Of a stretch of 64,000 nucleotides of DNA, positions 10,932-19,400 are shown piece after piece. Numbering within the stretch: the first letter of the stretch is position 1; every line of letters starts with the position of its first letter. The notes beneath the pieces are model-generated. The model saw only the letters and a list, made by a program, of their open reading frames with translations, was not told where the DNA came from and did no database searches. Source of the DNA: Micromonospora sp. NBC_00421 (GTDB taxonomy: Bacteria; Actinomycetota; Actinomycetes; Mycobacteriales; Micromonosporaceae). A program made the position numbers and the translations under genes. Location: the NCBI RefSeq assembly GCF_036017915.1, contig NZ_CP107929.1, positions 6,251,001 to 6,315,000 on the forward strand, written 5' to 3'.

Positions 10932-11759
10932 TCAGCCGCCGTGGCCGGAGCTGCCCTCCTGGCTGCTCTCCTCGCCACCCTCGCGGTGCACGATCGGGGA
11001 GGCCGGGGCCGCCGGGCTCAGCGGCACGCCGACCGGGACCGGGGTGCTGACGGTACGACCGCCGCCGAAGTCGAAGGTCAGGTTGACCTGCTGGCCGCTG
11101 CGCAGCGCCTCGTTCAGCCCGACGAGCTGGAGGTGCCTGCCGTTCTGCACGTTGAGCTGGACGTAACCGAGGGCCGGGATCTCGATCCGGGCCGGCTGTC
11201 CGGCCGGCGCGGACGGGCTGGCCGCCGCCGAGGGAGAAGCACCCTCCGACGGCGACGCGGTGTCCGACGGGGACGCGCCCTCCGAGGGCGAAGCACCCCC
11301 CGACGGGGACGCGCCCTCCGACGGGGAGGCACCCTCAGACGGGGAGGCACCCTCAGACGGGGAGGCGGTGCCCGACGGGGACGCGCTCCCGGTCTCGGAC
11401 GGGGACGCGGAGCCGGACGGGCTGGCCGAGCCGGCGGCCCCGGTGAGCAGGATCTGCCGGGCACTGTCGGTGGTGACGGTGACGGTGACCGGCTCCCGGG
11501 TGTCGTTGTAGATCACCGTGTTGATCGCGGCGTTCCCACCGGCGGCGAAGCCGCTCTCCCCCGGGTACGCGACGTAGAGACCGCGCACCTTGTACGCGTT
11601 GTCCGGCGTCTGGACGTTCACACCCTGGACCGACGGCTGCTTGTTGGCGGTCTCGGACACCTGGCCCGCCCCGCAACCCGTCGCGAGCAGGGCGGTCGTC
11701 GCCGCCAGGCCGGACAGCAGCAGGGTGGTCCGCCGGGAACCCCTGATCGAGCGCGTCAC
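10932..11759 (-). CDS. lpqE: LpqE-family lipoprotein with Ser-Pro-Ser-Glu-Gly-Ala repeats
   Basis: Exported lipoprotein of 275 residues. The signal peptide ends in the lipobox LLATGC (Cys29), then CGAGQVSETANKQPSVQG, which closely resembles mature mycobacterial LpqE as I recall it. The C-terminal part (HLQLVGLNEAL, then a strand rich in VPV) recalls the PCu(A)C copper-chaperone fold, but the His/Met metal ligands are not evident. About 70 residues of ASPSEG-type repeats are inserted in the middle. GTG 11759 is chosen because GAGGAGGACC precedes it. Its position beside radA and disA matches the mycobacterial order. Function is unknown. Confidence 0.82.
   Translation of the reverse strand: MTRSIRGSRRTTLLLSGLAATTALLATGCGAGQVSETANKQPSVQGVNVQTPDNAYKVRGLYVAYPGESGFAAGGNAAINTVIYNDTREPVTVTVTTDSARQILLTGAAGSASPSGSASPSETGSASPSGTASPSEGASPSEGASPSEGASPSGGASPSEGASPSDTASPSEGASPSAAASPSAPAGQPARIEIPALGYVQLNVQNGRHLQLVGLNEALRSGQQVNLTFDFGGGRTVSTPVPVGVPLSPAAPASPIVHREGGEESSQEGSSGHGG
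11208..11430 (-). repeat. Low-complexity SPSEGA-type repeat tract inside lpqE
   Basis: About a dozen hexapeptide units of the pattern ASPSEG, ASPSGG and ASPSDT are encoded by near-repeated 18-bp blocks. The tract is likely to vary in length between strains. Confidence 0.8.
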
Positions 11760-11900
11760 GTCGGTCCTCCTCGTCACGATCCGCACCCGGCCGTACCCCG
11801 GGCACGGGGTGGTCATACCCGCGCAGACCGCGCTCCAGGGTAGTTGGAGCTGATCGAGGGCCGCACGCGGACCCGGTGCCGCCACCCGGGCGGGTGCCGG

Positions 11901-12740
11901 TCAGACCACCCGACCACTCGCCACCAGTAACACCACATCGATCAGGGCCACCACCATGACCGCCCGGAACGCGGCCACCGAGCGACCGCCACCCCGGGTG
12001 GCGGCGCGTCCCGCGTACCAGCCGACGGCCGGGACCGCGACGGCCGCGACGACGGCCGCCCAGCCGACCCACGACGGTGGTCCGGGTGGCCCGAGGACCA
12101 GGGTGACGGTGGCGGCGAGCAGCAGTCCGGCGGCGGCCAGCCGGCTCCCGGTGGCACCGAGCCGGTGCGGCAGGCCGCGTACTCCCGTGCGGGCGTCGTC
12201 GGCCAGGTCGGGCAGCACGTTGGCGAAGTGCGCCCCCGCGCCCAGGCAGGCCGCCGCGACGATCAGCCAGACCGGTGGCGTCGGTGCCCCCGGGAGGGCG
12301 AGCACCACGAAGGCGGGCAGCGTGCCGAAGGAGACCGCGTACGGCAGCACCGAGAGCGGGGTGGACTTCAGCGGCCAGTCGTAGAGCAGCGCCGAGACCA
12401 GGCCGAGGGTGTACCAGAACGCGGCGACCGGGTTGGTGGTCGACGCCAACAGCACGGTGGCGATCGCGGCCAGCCTGGCGGCCACCACCACCGTGCGGCG
12501 ATCCACCAGCCCGGCGGCGATCGGCTTGTCGGTACGCCCCACCGTGGCGTCCCGCCCGGCGTCCACCGCGTCGTTGGTCCAGCCGACGGCGAGCTGGCTG
12601 GACAGCACGGTGAGCACCACGGCGACCGTCCCGGCCGGACGGTGGCCGACCCCGACGGCGAGCAGTCCGGCCACCGTGGTCACGGCCAGGCCCGGTTCCG
12701 GATGACTCGCCCTGACCAGCCCCGACATCGTCCTCGACAT
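11901..12740 (-). CDS. UbiA-family prenyltransferase (agqD-like)
   Basis: Integral membrane enzyme expected to transfer a prenyl group to an aromatic ring. The 279 residues are almost entirely hydrophobic helices. The two Asp-rich Mg-diphosphate motifs are NDAVDAGRD (near 65) and DLADDARTG (near 180). The start MSRTMSGL is the last Met before the first helix; an upstream extension is open but unlike the family. It is divergent, 46 bp apart, from the methyltransferase. With the flavoprotein and type III PKS it matches the Actinoplanes alkyl-O-dihydrogeranyl-methoxyhydroquinone cluster. Confidence 0.85.
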   Translation of the reverse strand: MSRTMSGLVRASHPEPGLAVTTVAGLLAVGVGHRPAGTVAVVLTVLSSQLAVGWTNDAVDAGRDATVGRTDKPIAAGLVDRRTVVVAARLAAIATVLLASTTNPVAAFWYTLGLVSALLYDWPLKSTPLSVLPYAVSFGTLPAFVVLALPGAPTPPVWLIVAAACLGAGAHFANVLPDLADDARTGVRGLPHRLGATGSRLAAAGLLLAATVTLVLGPPGPPSWVGWAAVVAAVAVPAVGWYAGRAATRGGGRSVAAFRAVMVVALIDVVLLVASGRVV

Positions 12741-12786
12741 ACGGGAAGTCTGGTCGTTACCGGCCGGTCGTGTCACGCTCGGTGCC

Positions 12787-13545
12787 ATGCGTGACGCTGC
12801 GGTGTCCAACGGTGTCCGGGTGCTGCCCCCCAACGACCCCCGCCAGTACGACGACCTCGCCGGTGAGTGGTGGCGGCCCGACGGCGCCTTCGCGATGCTG
12901 CACTGGCTGGCCCGCGCCCGCGCGGCCCTGGTGCCGCCGGCGACCCGGCCCGACGCGGTCCTGGTCGACCTCGGCTGTGGTGCCGGGTTGATGGCCCCCC
13001 ACCTGGCCGGCAAGGGCTACCGGCACGTCGGGGTGGACCTCACCCGGTCGGCGCTGGAGCAGGCGGCGGCACACGGGGTGACGGTGCTCGCCGCAGACGC
13101 CACGGCGGTGCCGCTCGCCGACGGTTGCGCCGACGTGGTGGCCGCCGGTGAGCTGCTCGAACACGTGCCCGACTGGCGGTCGGCGGTCGCCGAGGCGTGC
13201 CGTCTGCTGCGCCCCGGCGGGCTGCTGGTGCTGGACACCCTCAACGACACCGTGCTGGCCCGGCTGATCGCGGTGGAGCTGGGTGAACGGCTGCCCACGG
13301 TGCCCCGGGGCATCCACGACCCACGGTTGTTCGTGGACGACCGGGAATTGGTCGCCGAGTGCGCCCGGCACGGTGTCGCGCTGCGGGTGCGGGGGGTCCG
13401 CCCGGGTCTGCGGGGCACACTGGGCTGGCTGGTGCGGCGCGCCCTCGGGGGTGTCGGCCGGGGACGGCGCGACGGCGGGCCCAGGATCCGACAGACCTGG
13501 TCGACGGCGGTGCTCTACCAGGGCCGTGGGGTCCGACACGGGTAG
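12787..13545 (+). CDS. SAM-dependent methyltransferase (UbiG-like, agqB-like)
   Basis: Class I methyltransferase of 252 residues. Motif I is VDLGCGAGLMAPHLA (about 58-72), followed by the acidic loop HVGVDLT, the ADATAVPLADG region and a motif III-like LRPGGLLVLDTL. The overall match is to UbiG-type O-methyltransferases acting on polyprenyl-phenols. It leads a plus-strand run with the flavoprotein (44 bp downstream) and the polyketide synthase. The likely role is O-methylation of a hydroxylated alkylresorcinol; that substrate is inference from context. Confidence 0.85.
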   Translation: MRDAAVSNGVRVLPPNDPRQYDDLAGEWWRPDGAFAMLHWLARARAALVPPATRPDAVLVDLGCGAGLMAPHLAGKGYRHVGVDLTRSALEQAAAHGVTVLAADATAVPLADGCADVVAAGELLEHVPDWRSAVAEACRLLRPGGLLVLDTLNDTVLARLIAVELGERLPTVPRGIHDPRLFVDDRELVAECARHGVALRVRGVRPGLRGTLGWLVRRALGGVGRGRRDGGPRIRQTWSTAVLYQGRGVRHG

Positions 13546-13589
13546 CCGCCCCGGTTCGGGGTACCAGGAACACCCAGGAAGGGGAGCGG

Positions 13590-14756
13590 ATGACTGTGGA
13601 CGTACTGGCGGCGGCCCGCCGGTTGGCGCCGAGGTTCGCCGCGCGGGCGGCTGGCCACGACCGGGACGGCACCTTCCCGGTCGACGACTTCGCCGACCTG
13701 CGGGAAGCCGGGCTCTTCGGGTTGATGGTCCCGGCCGGGCTGGGGGGCGTCGACTCCTCCTTCGCCGGGTACGCGGCGGTCGCCACCGAGCTGGCCCGGG
13801 GCAACGGCGCGACCGCGCTGGTGTTCAACATGCACGCCTCGGTCACCGGCGCGCTCGGCGCGGTCACCGAGGAGTTGGCCGAGGCGTTGGGCGTACCGGA
13901 CGAGGCGCTGGCCGCCCGGGACCGGCTGCTCCGGGCGGCGGCCGAGGGCGCCTGGTACGCGGTGGCGATGAGCGAACGCGGCGCGGGGGCCCGGCTGTCC
14001 CGGCTCAGCACGGTCTACGAGCCGGTCGACGGCGGTTGGCGGGTCAAGGGGAGCAAGGCGTTCTGCTCCGGGGCCGGTCACGCCGACGGCTACCTGGTGG
14101 CCGCGCGCAGTGCCGTCGACCCGTCGGTGGTGTCCCAGTTCCTGGTCCCCGCCGGGGAGGGAGTGACCGTGGAACCGACCTGGGACGCCCTGGGCATGCG
14201 GGCCACCTCCTCGCACGACCTGCACCTGGACGTGACCGTGCCGGCGGACCGGCTGCTCGGCGGCGTGGAGGGGCTTGCCCTGGTGGTCGCCCAGCTCATG
14301 CCGCACTGGCTGGTGGCCAGCTATGCCGCCGTCTACGTGGGGGTGGCCCGCTCGGCGGTGGACGCCGCCGCCGAGCACCTCAACGCCCGGGACCTGGGTG
14401 GTCTGCCGGCGGTCCGGGCCCGGCTCGGCCGGGCGGACGCGGCGGTGGCGGCGGCGGAGCTGGTGGTGGCCGAGGCGGCCCGCCGGGTCGACGACGCCCC
14501 CGGTGACGAGGAGACGAACCGGTGGGTATGGCGGGCGAAACTGCTCGCCGGCAGCACGGCGGCGGAGGTGGCGGCGTCCATGCTGGAGGCGGCCGGCACC
14601 TCGGCGACCCGGCGGGGGCATCCGCTGGAACGGCTCTACCGGGACGCCCGCTGCGGCTCGCTGCACCCGGCGACCTCGGACGTGTGCGCCGACTGGCTCG
14701 GGGTGGCGGTGCTCGGGGGTGACCCGGACCGCGACGGAACGGCCCCTCGTTGGTGA
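13590..14756 (+). CDS. Acyl-CoA dehydrogenase-like flavoprotein (agqC-like)
   Basis: The 388-residue protein has the acyl-CoA dehydrogenase fold: helical N-domain, the middle-domain phrase AMSERGAGARLSRLST in place of the usual TEPxAGSD signature, and a helical C-domain. ATG 13590 follows AGGAAGGGGAG. In the Actinoplanes agq cluster a homologue of this family is credited with ring hydroxylation; class D flavin monooxygenases share the fold. Here it lies between the methyltransferase and the type III PKS, so an alkylresorcinol hydroxylase is more plausible than fatty-acid oxidation. Confidence 0.82.
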   Translation: MTVDVLAAARRLAPRFAARAAGHDRDGTFPVDDFADLREAGLFGLMVPAGLGGVDSSFAGYAAVATELARGNGATALVFNMHASVTGALGAVTEELAEALGVPDEALAARDRLLRAAAEGAWYAVAMSERGAGARLSRLSTVYEPVDGGWRVKGSKAFCSGAGHADGYLVAARSAVDPSVVSQFLVPAGEGVTVEPTWDALGMRATSSHDLHLDVTVPADRLLGGVEGLALVVAQLMPHWLVASYAAVYVGVARSAVDAAAEHLNARDLGGLPAVRARLGRADAAVAAAELVVAEAARRVDDAPGDEETNRWVWRAKLLAGSTAAEVAASMLEAAGTSATRRGHPLERLYRDARCGSLHPATSDVCADWLGVAVLGGDPDRDGTAPRW

Positions 14757-14814
14757 GGGTGACGGAGGTCGGGGTGGCCGCCGGAGGCGCAGTGTCGACG
14801 AGAGGTGGGGACAG

Positions 14815-15876
14815 ATGGCCGTGCCGTTGATCGCGGGGCTGGGTACGGCGCATCCGCCCGGTGCCAGCCAGGACGAACTCTGGACGGGGTACTTCGCGAA
14901 GCACTTCTCGGGTGCCACCCGGGCGCTGGCCGAGCGGATCTTCGCCAACTCGGGGGTGTCCCGCCGGCAGGCGGCGGTCAACCCGCTGCTGGAGGACGTC
15001 TCGGACTGGCCGACCGAGCGACGGATGCGGCGTTACCAGGTGGAGGCCCTGCCGCTGGGCAAGGAGGCGGTGGGCCGGGCGTTGACCGTCGCCGGGCTCG
15101 CGGCGAGCGACCTGGGCCTGTTCGTGGTCTGCTCGTGCACCGGCTACGCCACCCCCGGGCTGGACATCCTGCTCGCCCGTGACCTGGGCATGGCCCCGGA
15201 CACCCAGCGTATGTTCGTCGGGCACATGGGCTGCTACGCGGCCCTGCCGGGGCTGGGCGCGGCGGGTGACTTCGTGACCGCGCGGGGTCGACCGGCGCTG
15301 CTGCTCTGCGCCGAACTGACCAGCCTGCACATCCAGCCGGCATCGGCCCGGATGGACACCCAGCAGATCATCTCGCACGCCCTCTTCTCCGACGCCGCGG
15401 TGGCCGCCGTGGTGGTCCCGGGGGCGGAGACCGGCACGCCGGGCTACGCGTTGCGCGAGGTCGCCTCGGTCACCGACACCTCGACCGCCGACCACATGAC
15501 CTGGGACGTCACCGACACCGGTTTCCGGATGGGCCTGTCGCCGAAGGTGCCGCAGGTGCTATCGACGCACGTCCGGGGGCTGATCGACGGGCTGCTGGCC
15601 CGGCACGGCACGACGATCGCCGAGGTGGACGGCTGGGCGGTGCATCCCGGTGGGCCGCGCATCCTCAACGTGGTGGAGCGGGAGTTGGCACTGCCCGACG
15701 ACGCGCTGGCGGCCTCCCGGGCGGTCCTCGACGAGCACGGCAACTGCTCCTCGCCGACGGCGTTGCTGATCGTGGACCGGCTGCTCCGGCGAGCGGTGCC
15801 GCCCCGGTGGATCGTGCTGCTCGCCTTCGGCCCGGGGCTCACCCTCTACGCGGCTCTCCTCGAACGCCGGTCCTGA
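14815..15876 (+). CDS. Type III polyketide synthase (alkylresorcinol synthase-like, agqA-like)
   Basis: Chalcone-synthase-fold enzyme that extends a fatty acyl starter with malonyl-CoA to make alkylresorcinols or pyrones. In the 353-residue protein the catalytic triad is clear: Cys140 (GHMGCYAALPG), His277 (VHPGGP), Asn310 (EHGNCSSP). The GFGPG-like loop is FGPGLTLY near the C-terminus. It is the last gene of the plus-strand run that includes the methyltransferase and flavoprotein. Starter chain length cannot be read from the sequence. Confidence 0.93.
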   Translation: MAVPLIAGLGTAHPPGASQDELWTGYFAKHFSGATRALAERIFANSGVSRRQAAVNPLLEDVSDWPTERRMRRYQVEALPLGKEAVGRALTVAGLAASDLGLFVVCSCTGYATPGLDILLARDLGMAPDTQRMFVGHMGCYAALPGLGAAGDFVTARGRPALLLCAELTSLHIQPASARMDTQQIISHALFSDAAVAAVVVPGAETGTPGYALREVASVTDTSTADHMTWDVTDTGFRMGLSPKVPQVLSTHVRGLIDGLLARHGTTIAEVDGWAVHPGGPRILNVVERELALPDDALAASRAVLDEHGNCSSPTALLIVDRLLRRAVPPRWIVLLAFGPGLTLYAALLERRS

Positions 15877-15967
15877 CCGCCCTGGTCCGCGGTGGAATGC
15901 CTGGTCGGGGCCGGTGGACTCGGCGCTGCGCCGAGCGCCGTGGCCGGCGTCTGGCTACCCTCGCCGG

Positions 15968-16528
15968 GTGGGGGTCGAGGCGGGCGGTGGGGACCGGCTG
16001 CGCGGTGCGGTGCTGGCCGGCGCGGTCCTGCTCGCCCTGCTCGGGGGCGGCTGGTGGTGGTCGGCCACCGCCCCGGCGACCGGCCGGACCGGGACGGCGA
16101 CGGTGTCGCCGGAATCGTCGGCCCGGACGGAGGCGACCCGGCGCGTCGTGGTGATCGACCCCCGGACCGGTCGGGTGCTGGAGTCGACCGAGCTGCCCGG
16201 CGCTTCCGGCGACCCCGACGTGGGGCTGCCGACGTTCACCGACACCCGGTGGCGCGAGCGGATGACCCTGGTGGCCGGGCGGGCGCCGGTCCGCCGGGAG
16301 TCGGTGGCCGACGGCGCGCGGCACCTGTTCCAGTACCGCTGCTCGGGAGACGGCACCCTGCTGATCTCGATCCTGCACGACGATCCGCCGGAACGACGAC
16401 AGACCGACTGCGACGGTGAACTGGTCGCGTGGGAGCTGACCGGCCCGGACGGGCTCACCCGGTTGGAGTTCTCGGCGGTGGGGCCGGGGTCGGTCGAGTT
16501 GGAGGCGCAGGTCGTCGCGGTGCCCTGA
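15968..16528 (+). CDS. Single-pass membrane protein, unknown
   Basis: No family is recognised. The 186 residues have one N-terminal transmembrane helix (LAGAVLLALLGGGWWWSA, about 15-33) and an extracytoplasmic region with two cysteines (YRCSGDG and TDCDGE). GTG 15968 is chosen because TACCCT lies 12 nt upstream, the leaderless spacing used elsewhere in this window; ATG 15914 is the longer alternative. It converges on the next gene across an 81-bp gap. Confidence 0.6.
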   Translation: MGVEAGGGDRLRGAVLAGAVLLALLGGGWWWSATAPATGRTGTATVSPESSARTEATRRVVVIDPRTGRVLESTELPGASGDPDVGLPTFTDTRWRERMTLVAGRAPVRRESVADGARHLFQYRCSGDGTLLISILHDDPPERRQTDCDGELVAWELTGPDGLTRLEFSAVGPGSVELEAQVVAVP

Positions 16529-16609
16529 GCGACGCTTACTGCGCGGCTATGCCCGCTGCGCGGGGCCGGCCGGCACCCGCACCGGCACTTCCTGGCCCTC
16601 GTGGCGGGG

Positions 16610-17329
16610 TCAGCCGGCGAGCCGGGCCAGGTCGTCCCGGTAGTCGACGGCGGCACCCAGCTCGGGCAGGACCCGGACCACCGTGCCGGCCCGGTCCGCC
16701 AGCAGCGCCGGGGCGGTGTCGGGCCGGGCGGGCAGGTGCAACGCGGCGCGCAGTTCGCCGGTGGGGTCGGCGAGGGCGCGTACCGGGCCGCCGACGGGTG
16801 GGGCGGGAGTCACCTCCCGCCCACCGGCGACGCTTACCACCTGGACGCCCTCGGGTGCGGCGCTGGCGGCGGCGGCCACCTGCGCGGCGCAGGCGCACCC
16901 GTCCACCAGAATGATCATTGCGGGCAGCAGACCGCGTAGCGGGACCGGCCGCTGGTCGACGTCGACCAGGTCAAGGGCGGGCAGCGACCGGCCGACCAGC
17001 GGTGGTGGCGAGGCCGACTGCGGCAGCACGGTGGGCCGGTCGGTGCCGCGGGACGACCGGGGCCAGGTGACGGTGACCAGACCGACGGTGGTGGCCAGCA
17101 CCGCCACCAGGAGCATCAACAGCGGTAGCCCGAGCGGTGGTCGGCCGTCCGGGCGGGGGGTCAGCCCCAGCCGCCGTCGCCAGCGGGTGGCCGAGCTGCG
17201 GCGGCGCAGCTCGCGGCGCAGCTGGGCGGCCTCCTCGGCGAGCGCGGACGCGTCGTCCGGCACCACCACCCGACCCCACTCCGGCGGCAGATCGGGCAGT
17301 CCGTGTCCCTCTGCGTCAGGCATGCCCAT
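16610..17329 (-). CDS. Membrane-anchored thioredoxin-fold-like protein
   Basis: The 239 residues have an acidic then Arg-rich cytoplasmic N-region (about 1-75) and one transmembrane helix (PLGLPLLMLLVAVLATTVGL). An extracytoplasmic domain follows, with PALDLVDVDQRPVPLRGLLP and the vicinal-type DGCACAAQ, which resembles a thioredoxin/AhpC-like fold with CxC in place of CxxC. ATG 17329 follows GGGGGGTCCG. Redox activity is uncertain; a structural relative is equally possible. Confidence 0.55.
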   Translation of the reverse strand: MGMPDAEGHGLPDLPPEWGRVVVPDDASALAEEAAQLRRELRRRSSATRWRRRLGLTPRPDGRPPLGLPLLMLLVAVLATTVGLVTVTWPRSSRGTDRPTVLPQSASPPPLVGRSLPALDLVDVDQRPVPLRGLLPAMIILVDGCACAAQVAAAASAAPEGVQVVSVAGGREVTPAPPVGGPVRALADPTGELRAALHLPARPDTAPALLADRAGTVVRVLPELGAAVDYRDDLARLAG

Positions 17330-17657
17330 CGGACCCCCCGGTAAGCGGTGCGGCGAGCGGTGTGCGGTACCCCTCCAGCCTCCCGCACGGACCCTCCTGC
17401 CGCCAGACCTGGGCGGCCGGGACGCCGCCGGGCTACCATGGGAGGAGCGCATAGCCCGAGAAATCCACGCTCCGTCCGCCCGTACCGGGTTGTCATCCGC
17501 TGCTCACGGAGCGTGTCTGAACCATTGGTTTGGCCGCCTGTCAAGCCGAAGCAAGACCTCTCACAGGGCCCCTGAGCTGCGCCAACGGTCAGGACGGCAG
17601 CGGGACATTGGTGCCTGAGCGTGTTACCCTAGACACAGCGAAAGGGGTTTCGAACCT
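17330..17657 (+). promoter_or_regulatory. carD upstream region
   Basis: No gene is seen in these 328 bases. An inverted repeat with perfect 10-bp arms (17466-17475 and 17506-17515, 30-nt spacing) lies mid-region. TACCCT at 17625-17630 is a likely -10 hexamer, followed by AAAGGGG as carD ribosome-binding site, giving a short leader. Confidence 0.4.
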
Positions 17658-18143
17658 ATGGTTTTCAGCGTCGGCGAGACCGTTGTCTACCCCCACCACG
17701 GGGCCGCACTCATCGAGGCAATCGAGACTCGGGTCATCAAGGGTGAGCCCAGGGAATACCTGGTTCTGAGGGTCGCGCAGGGTGACCTGACGGTCCGGGT
17801 GCCCGCCGAGAACGCCGAGATCGTGGGCGTCCGTGAGGTGGTCGGCGAAGAAGGCCTGGGAAAGGTCTTCGACGTGCTCCGGGCACCGCACACCGAGGAG
17901 CCGACCAACTGGTCGCGGCGTTACAAGGCGAATCTGGAGAAGCTGGCCTCCGGCAACCCGCTGAAGGTCGCCGAGGTCGTCCGCGACCTGTGGCGTCGGG
18001 AGCGGGAGCGGGGCCTTTCCGCGGGTGAGAAGCGCATGCTCGCCAAGGCCCGTGACATTCTCGTCGGCGAGGTCGCGCTGGCCGAGAAGAGCACCAAGGA
18101 CGAGGCGGAGTCGCTGCTCGACAAGGTCCTCACCGAGGCCTGA
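17658..18143 (+). CDS. carD: CarD, RNA-polymerase-binding transcription regulator
   Basis: Essential regulator that binds the RNA polymerase beta subunit and stabilises open complexes, notably at rRNA promoters. The 161 residues match the family throughout: the N-terminal RNAP-interaction domain beginning [20 protein letters not shown], and the helical DNA-binding domain with the conserved Trp ([15 protein letters not shown]). It starts the conserved carD-ispD-ispF run. Confidence 0.97.
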   Translation: MVFSVGETVVYPHHGAALIEAIETRVIKGEPREYLVLRVAQGDLTVRVPAENAEIVGVREVVGEEGLGKVFDVLRAPHTEEPTNWSRRYKANLEKLASGNPLKVAEVVRDLWRRERERGLSAGEKRMLAKARDILVGEVALAEKSTKDEAESLLDKVLTEA

Positions 18144-18197
18144 TCCCACCGCATCGTCGTACCCACTGCGTAGCGAAGAATTCCCGAGGACCGCGAC

Positions 18198-18893
18198 GTG
18201 ACCGCGCAGCTCAATCCGCGCGGTGACGTCGCGGTCCTCGTTCCTGCCGCCGGTGCCGGGGTAAGACTCGGTCCGGGTGGTCCCAAGGCGCTCCGGCTGC
18301 TCGGCGGGGAGCCCCTGCTGGTGCACGCGGTACGCCGGATCGCGGCCGCCCCGTCGGTGCACACCGTGGTGGTGGCCGCGCCGGCCGCCGAGGTCGACGC
18401 GGTCCGGCGGCTGCTGGCCCCGGTGGCCCCGGTCCTGGTGGTGGCGGGTGGTGCCGAACGACAGGCGTCGGTGGCGAACGCCCTGGCCGCCGTGCCGCCG
18501 GGTCCGGGCATCGTGCTGGTGCACGACGCCGCCCGGGCGCTCACCCCGGCCGCACTGGTCGAGGCGGTGGCGGCGGCGGTCCGGGCCGGCCACGACGCGG
18601 TGATCCCGGTGCTTCCCGTGGTCGACACGATCAAGAGGGTGGACGGCGACGGCGTCGTCCTCGGCACCGTCGACCGGTCCGCCCTGCGGGCCGTGCAGAC
18701 CCCGCAGGGTTTCCGTCGGGAGGTGCTGGCCGCCGCGCACGCCGCCGCCGGTGACCCGCTCACCGACGACGCCGGCCTGGTCGAGAAGCGGGGTGTGCCG
18801 GTGTTCTGTGTGCCCGGCTCCGAGTACGCGCTGAAGGTCACCCGCCCGTTCGACCTGACCCTGGCCGAGCAGCTGCTGGCCGCCGGGCATTGA
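18198..18893 (+). CDS. ispD: IspD, 2-C-methyl-D-erythritol 4-phosphate cytidylyltransferase
   Basis: Third step of the non-mevalonate isoprenoid pathway: MEP plus CTP gives CDP-ME. The 231 residues show the nucleotide-binding start [13 protein letters not shown], the VHDAARAL signature, VQTPQGF and [11 protein letters not shown] 18198 follows GAGGACCGCGAC. It lies 54 bp after carD and 16 bp before ispF, so it is probably cotranscribed with at least one of them. Confidence 0.95.
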   Translation: MTAQLNPRGDVAVLVPAAGAGVRLGPGGPKALRLLGGEPLLVHAVRRIAAAPSVHTVVVAAPAAEVDAVRRLLAPVAPVLVVAGGAERQASVANALAAVPPGPGIVLVHDAARALTPAALVEAVAAAVRAGHDAVIPVLPVVDTIKRVDGDGVVLGTVDRSALRAVQTPQGFRREVLAAAHAAAGDPLTDDAGLVEKRGVPVFCVPGSEYALKVTRPFDLTLAEQLLAAGH

Positions 18894-18909
18894 CGCGTAC
18901 CCTCGATTC

Positions 18910-19392
18910 ATGATCGTTCCCCGGGTCGCCGTCGGCACCGACATCCACGCCTTCGCCGCTGGCCGGCCGTGCTGGCTGGCCGGCCTGCACTGGCCCGGCG
19001 AGGACGGCCTGGCCGGGCACTCCGACGCCGACGTGGTCGCGCACGCCGCCTGCAACGCACTGCTCTCCGCCGCCGGGCTCGGTGATCTCGGGGCCAACTT
19101 CGGGGTCGACCAGCCGGAGTGGGCCGCCGCCTCCGGGGTGGCGCTGCTCACCGAGTCCGCCCGCCGGGTCCGCGCGGCCGGGTTCGGGATCGGCAACGTC
19201 TCGGTGCAGGTGGTCGGCAACCGGCCCCGGATCGGCCCGCGTCGTGAGGAGGCACAGCGGGTGCTCTCCGCGGCGGTCGGTGCACCGGTCACCGTCACCG
19301 CCGCCACCAGCGACGGGCTCGGCTTCACCGGGCGGGGCGAGGGCCTGGCCGGCATCGCGGTGGCCCTGGTCTACGACGCGGCGGCGGGGTAG
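18910..19392 (+). CDS. ispF: IspF, 2-C-methyl-D-erythritol 2,4-cyclodiphosphate synthase
   Basis: Fifth step of the non-mevalonate pathway, closing the cyclodiphosphate. The 160 residues carry the metal-binding D-x-H of GTDIHAF, the signature [11 protein letters not shown], and the trimer-core [18 protein letters not shown] (18898-18903) lies 12 nt before the ATG, so a separate leaderless transcript is possible within the ispD-ispF run. Confidence 0.95.
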   Translation: MIVPRVAVGTDIHAFAAGRPCWLAGLHWPGEDGLAGHSDADVVAHAACNALLSAAGLGDLGANFGVDQPEWAAASGVALLTESARRVRAAGFGIGNVSVQVVGNRPRIGPRREEAQRVLSAAVGAPVTVTAATSDGLGFTGRGEGLAGIAVALVYDAAAG

Positions 19393-19400
19393 GGCCGGCA

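Noticed and set aside
13241..14981. Long minus-strand frames under the flavoprotein gene
   Set aside because: Antisense shadows without domains; the plus-strand gene has a ribosome-binding site and a family match.
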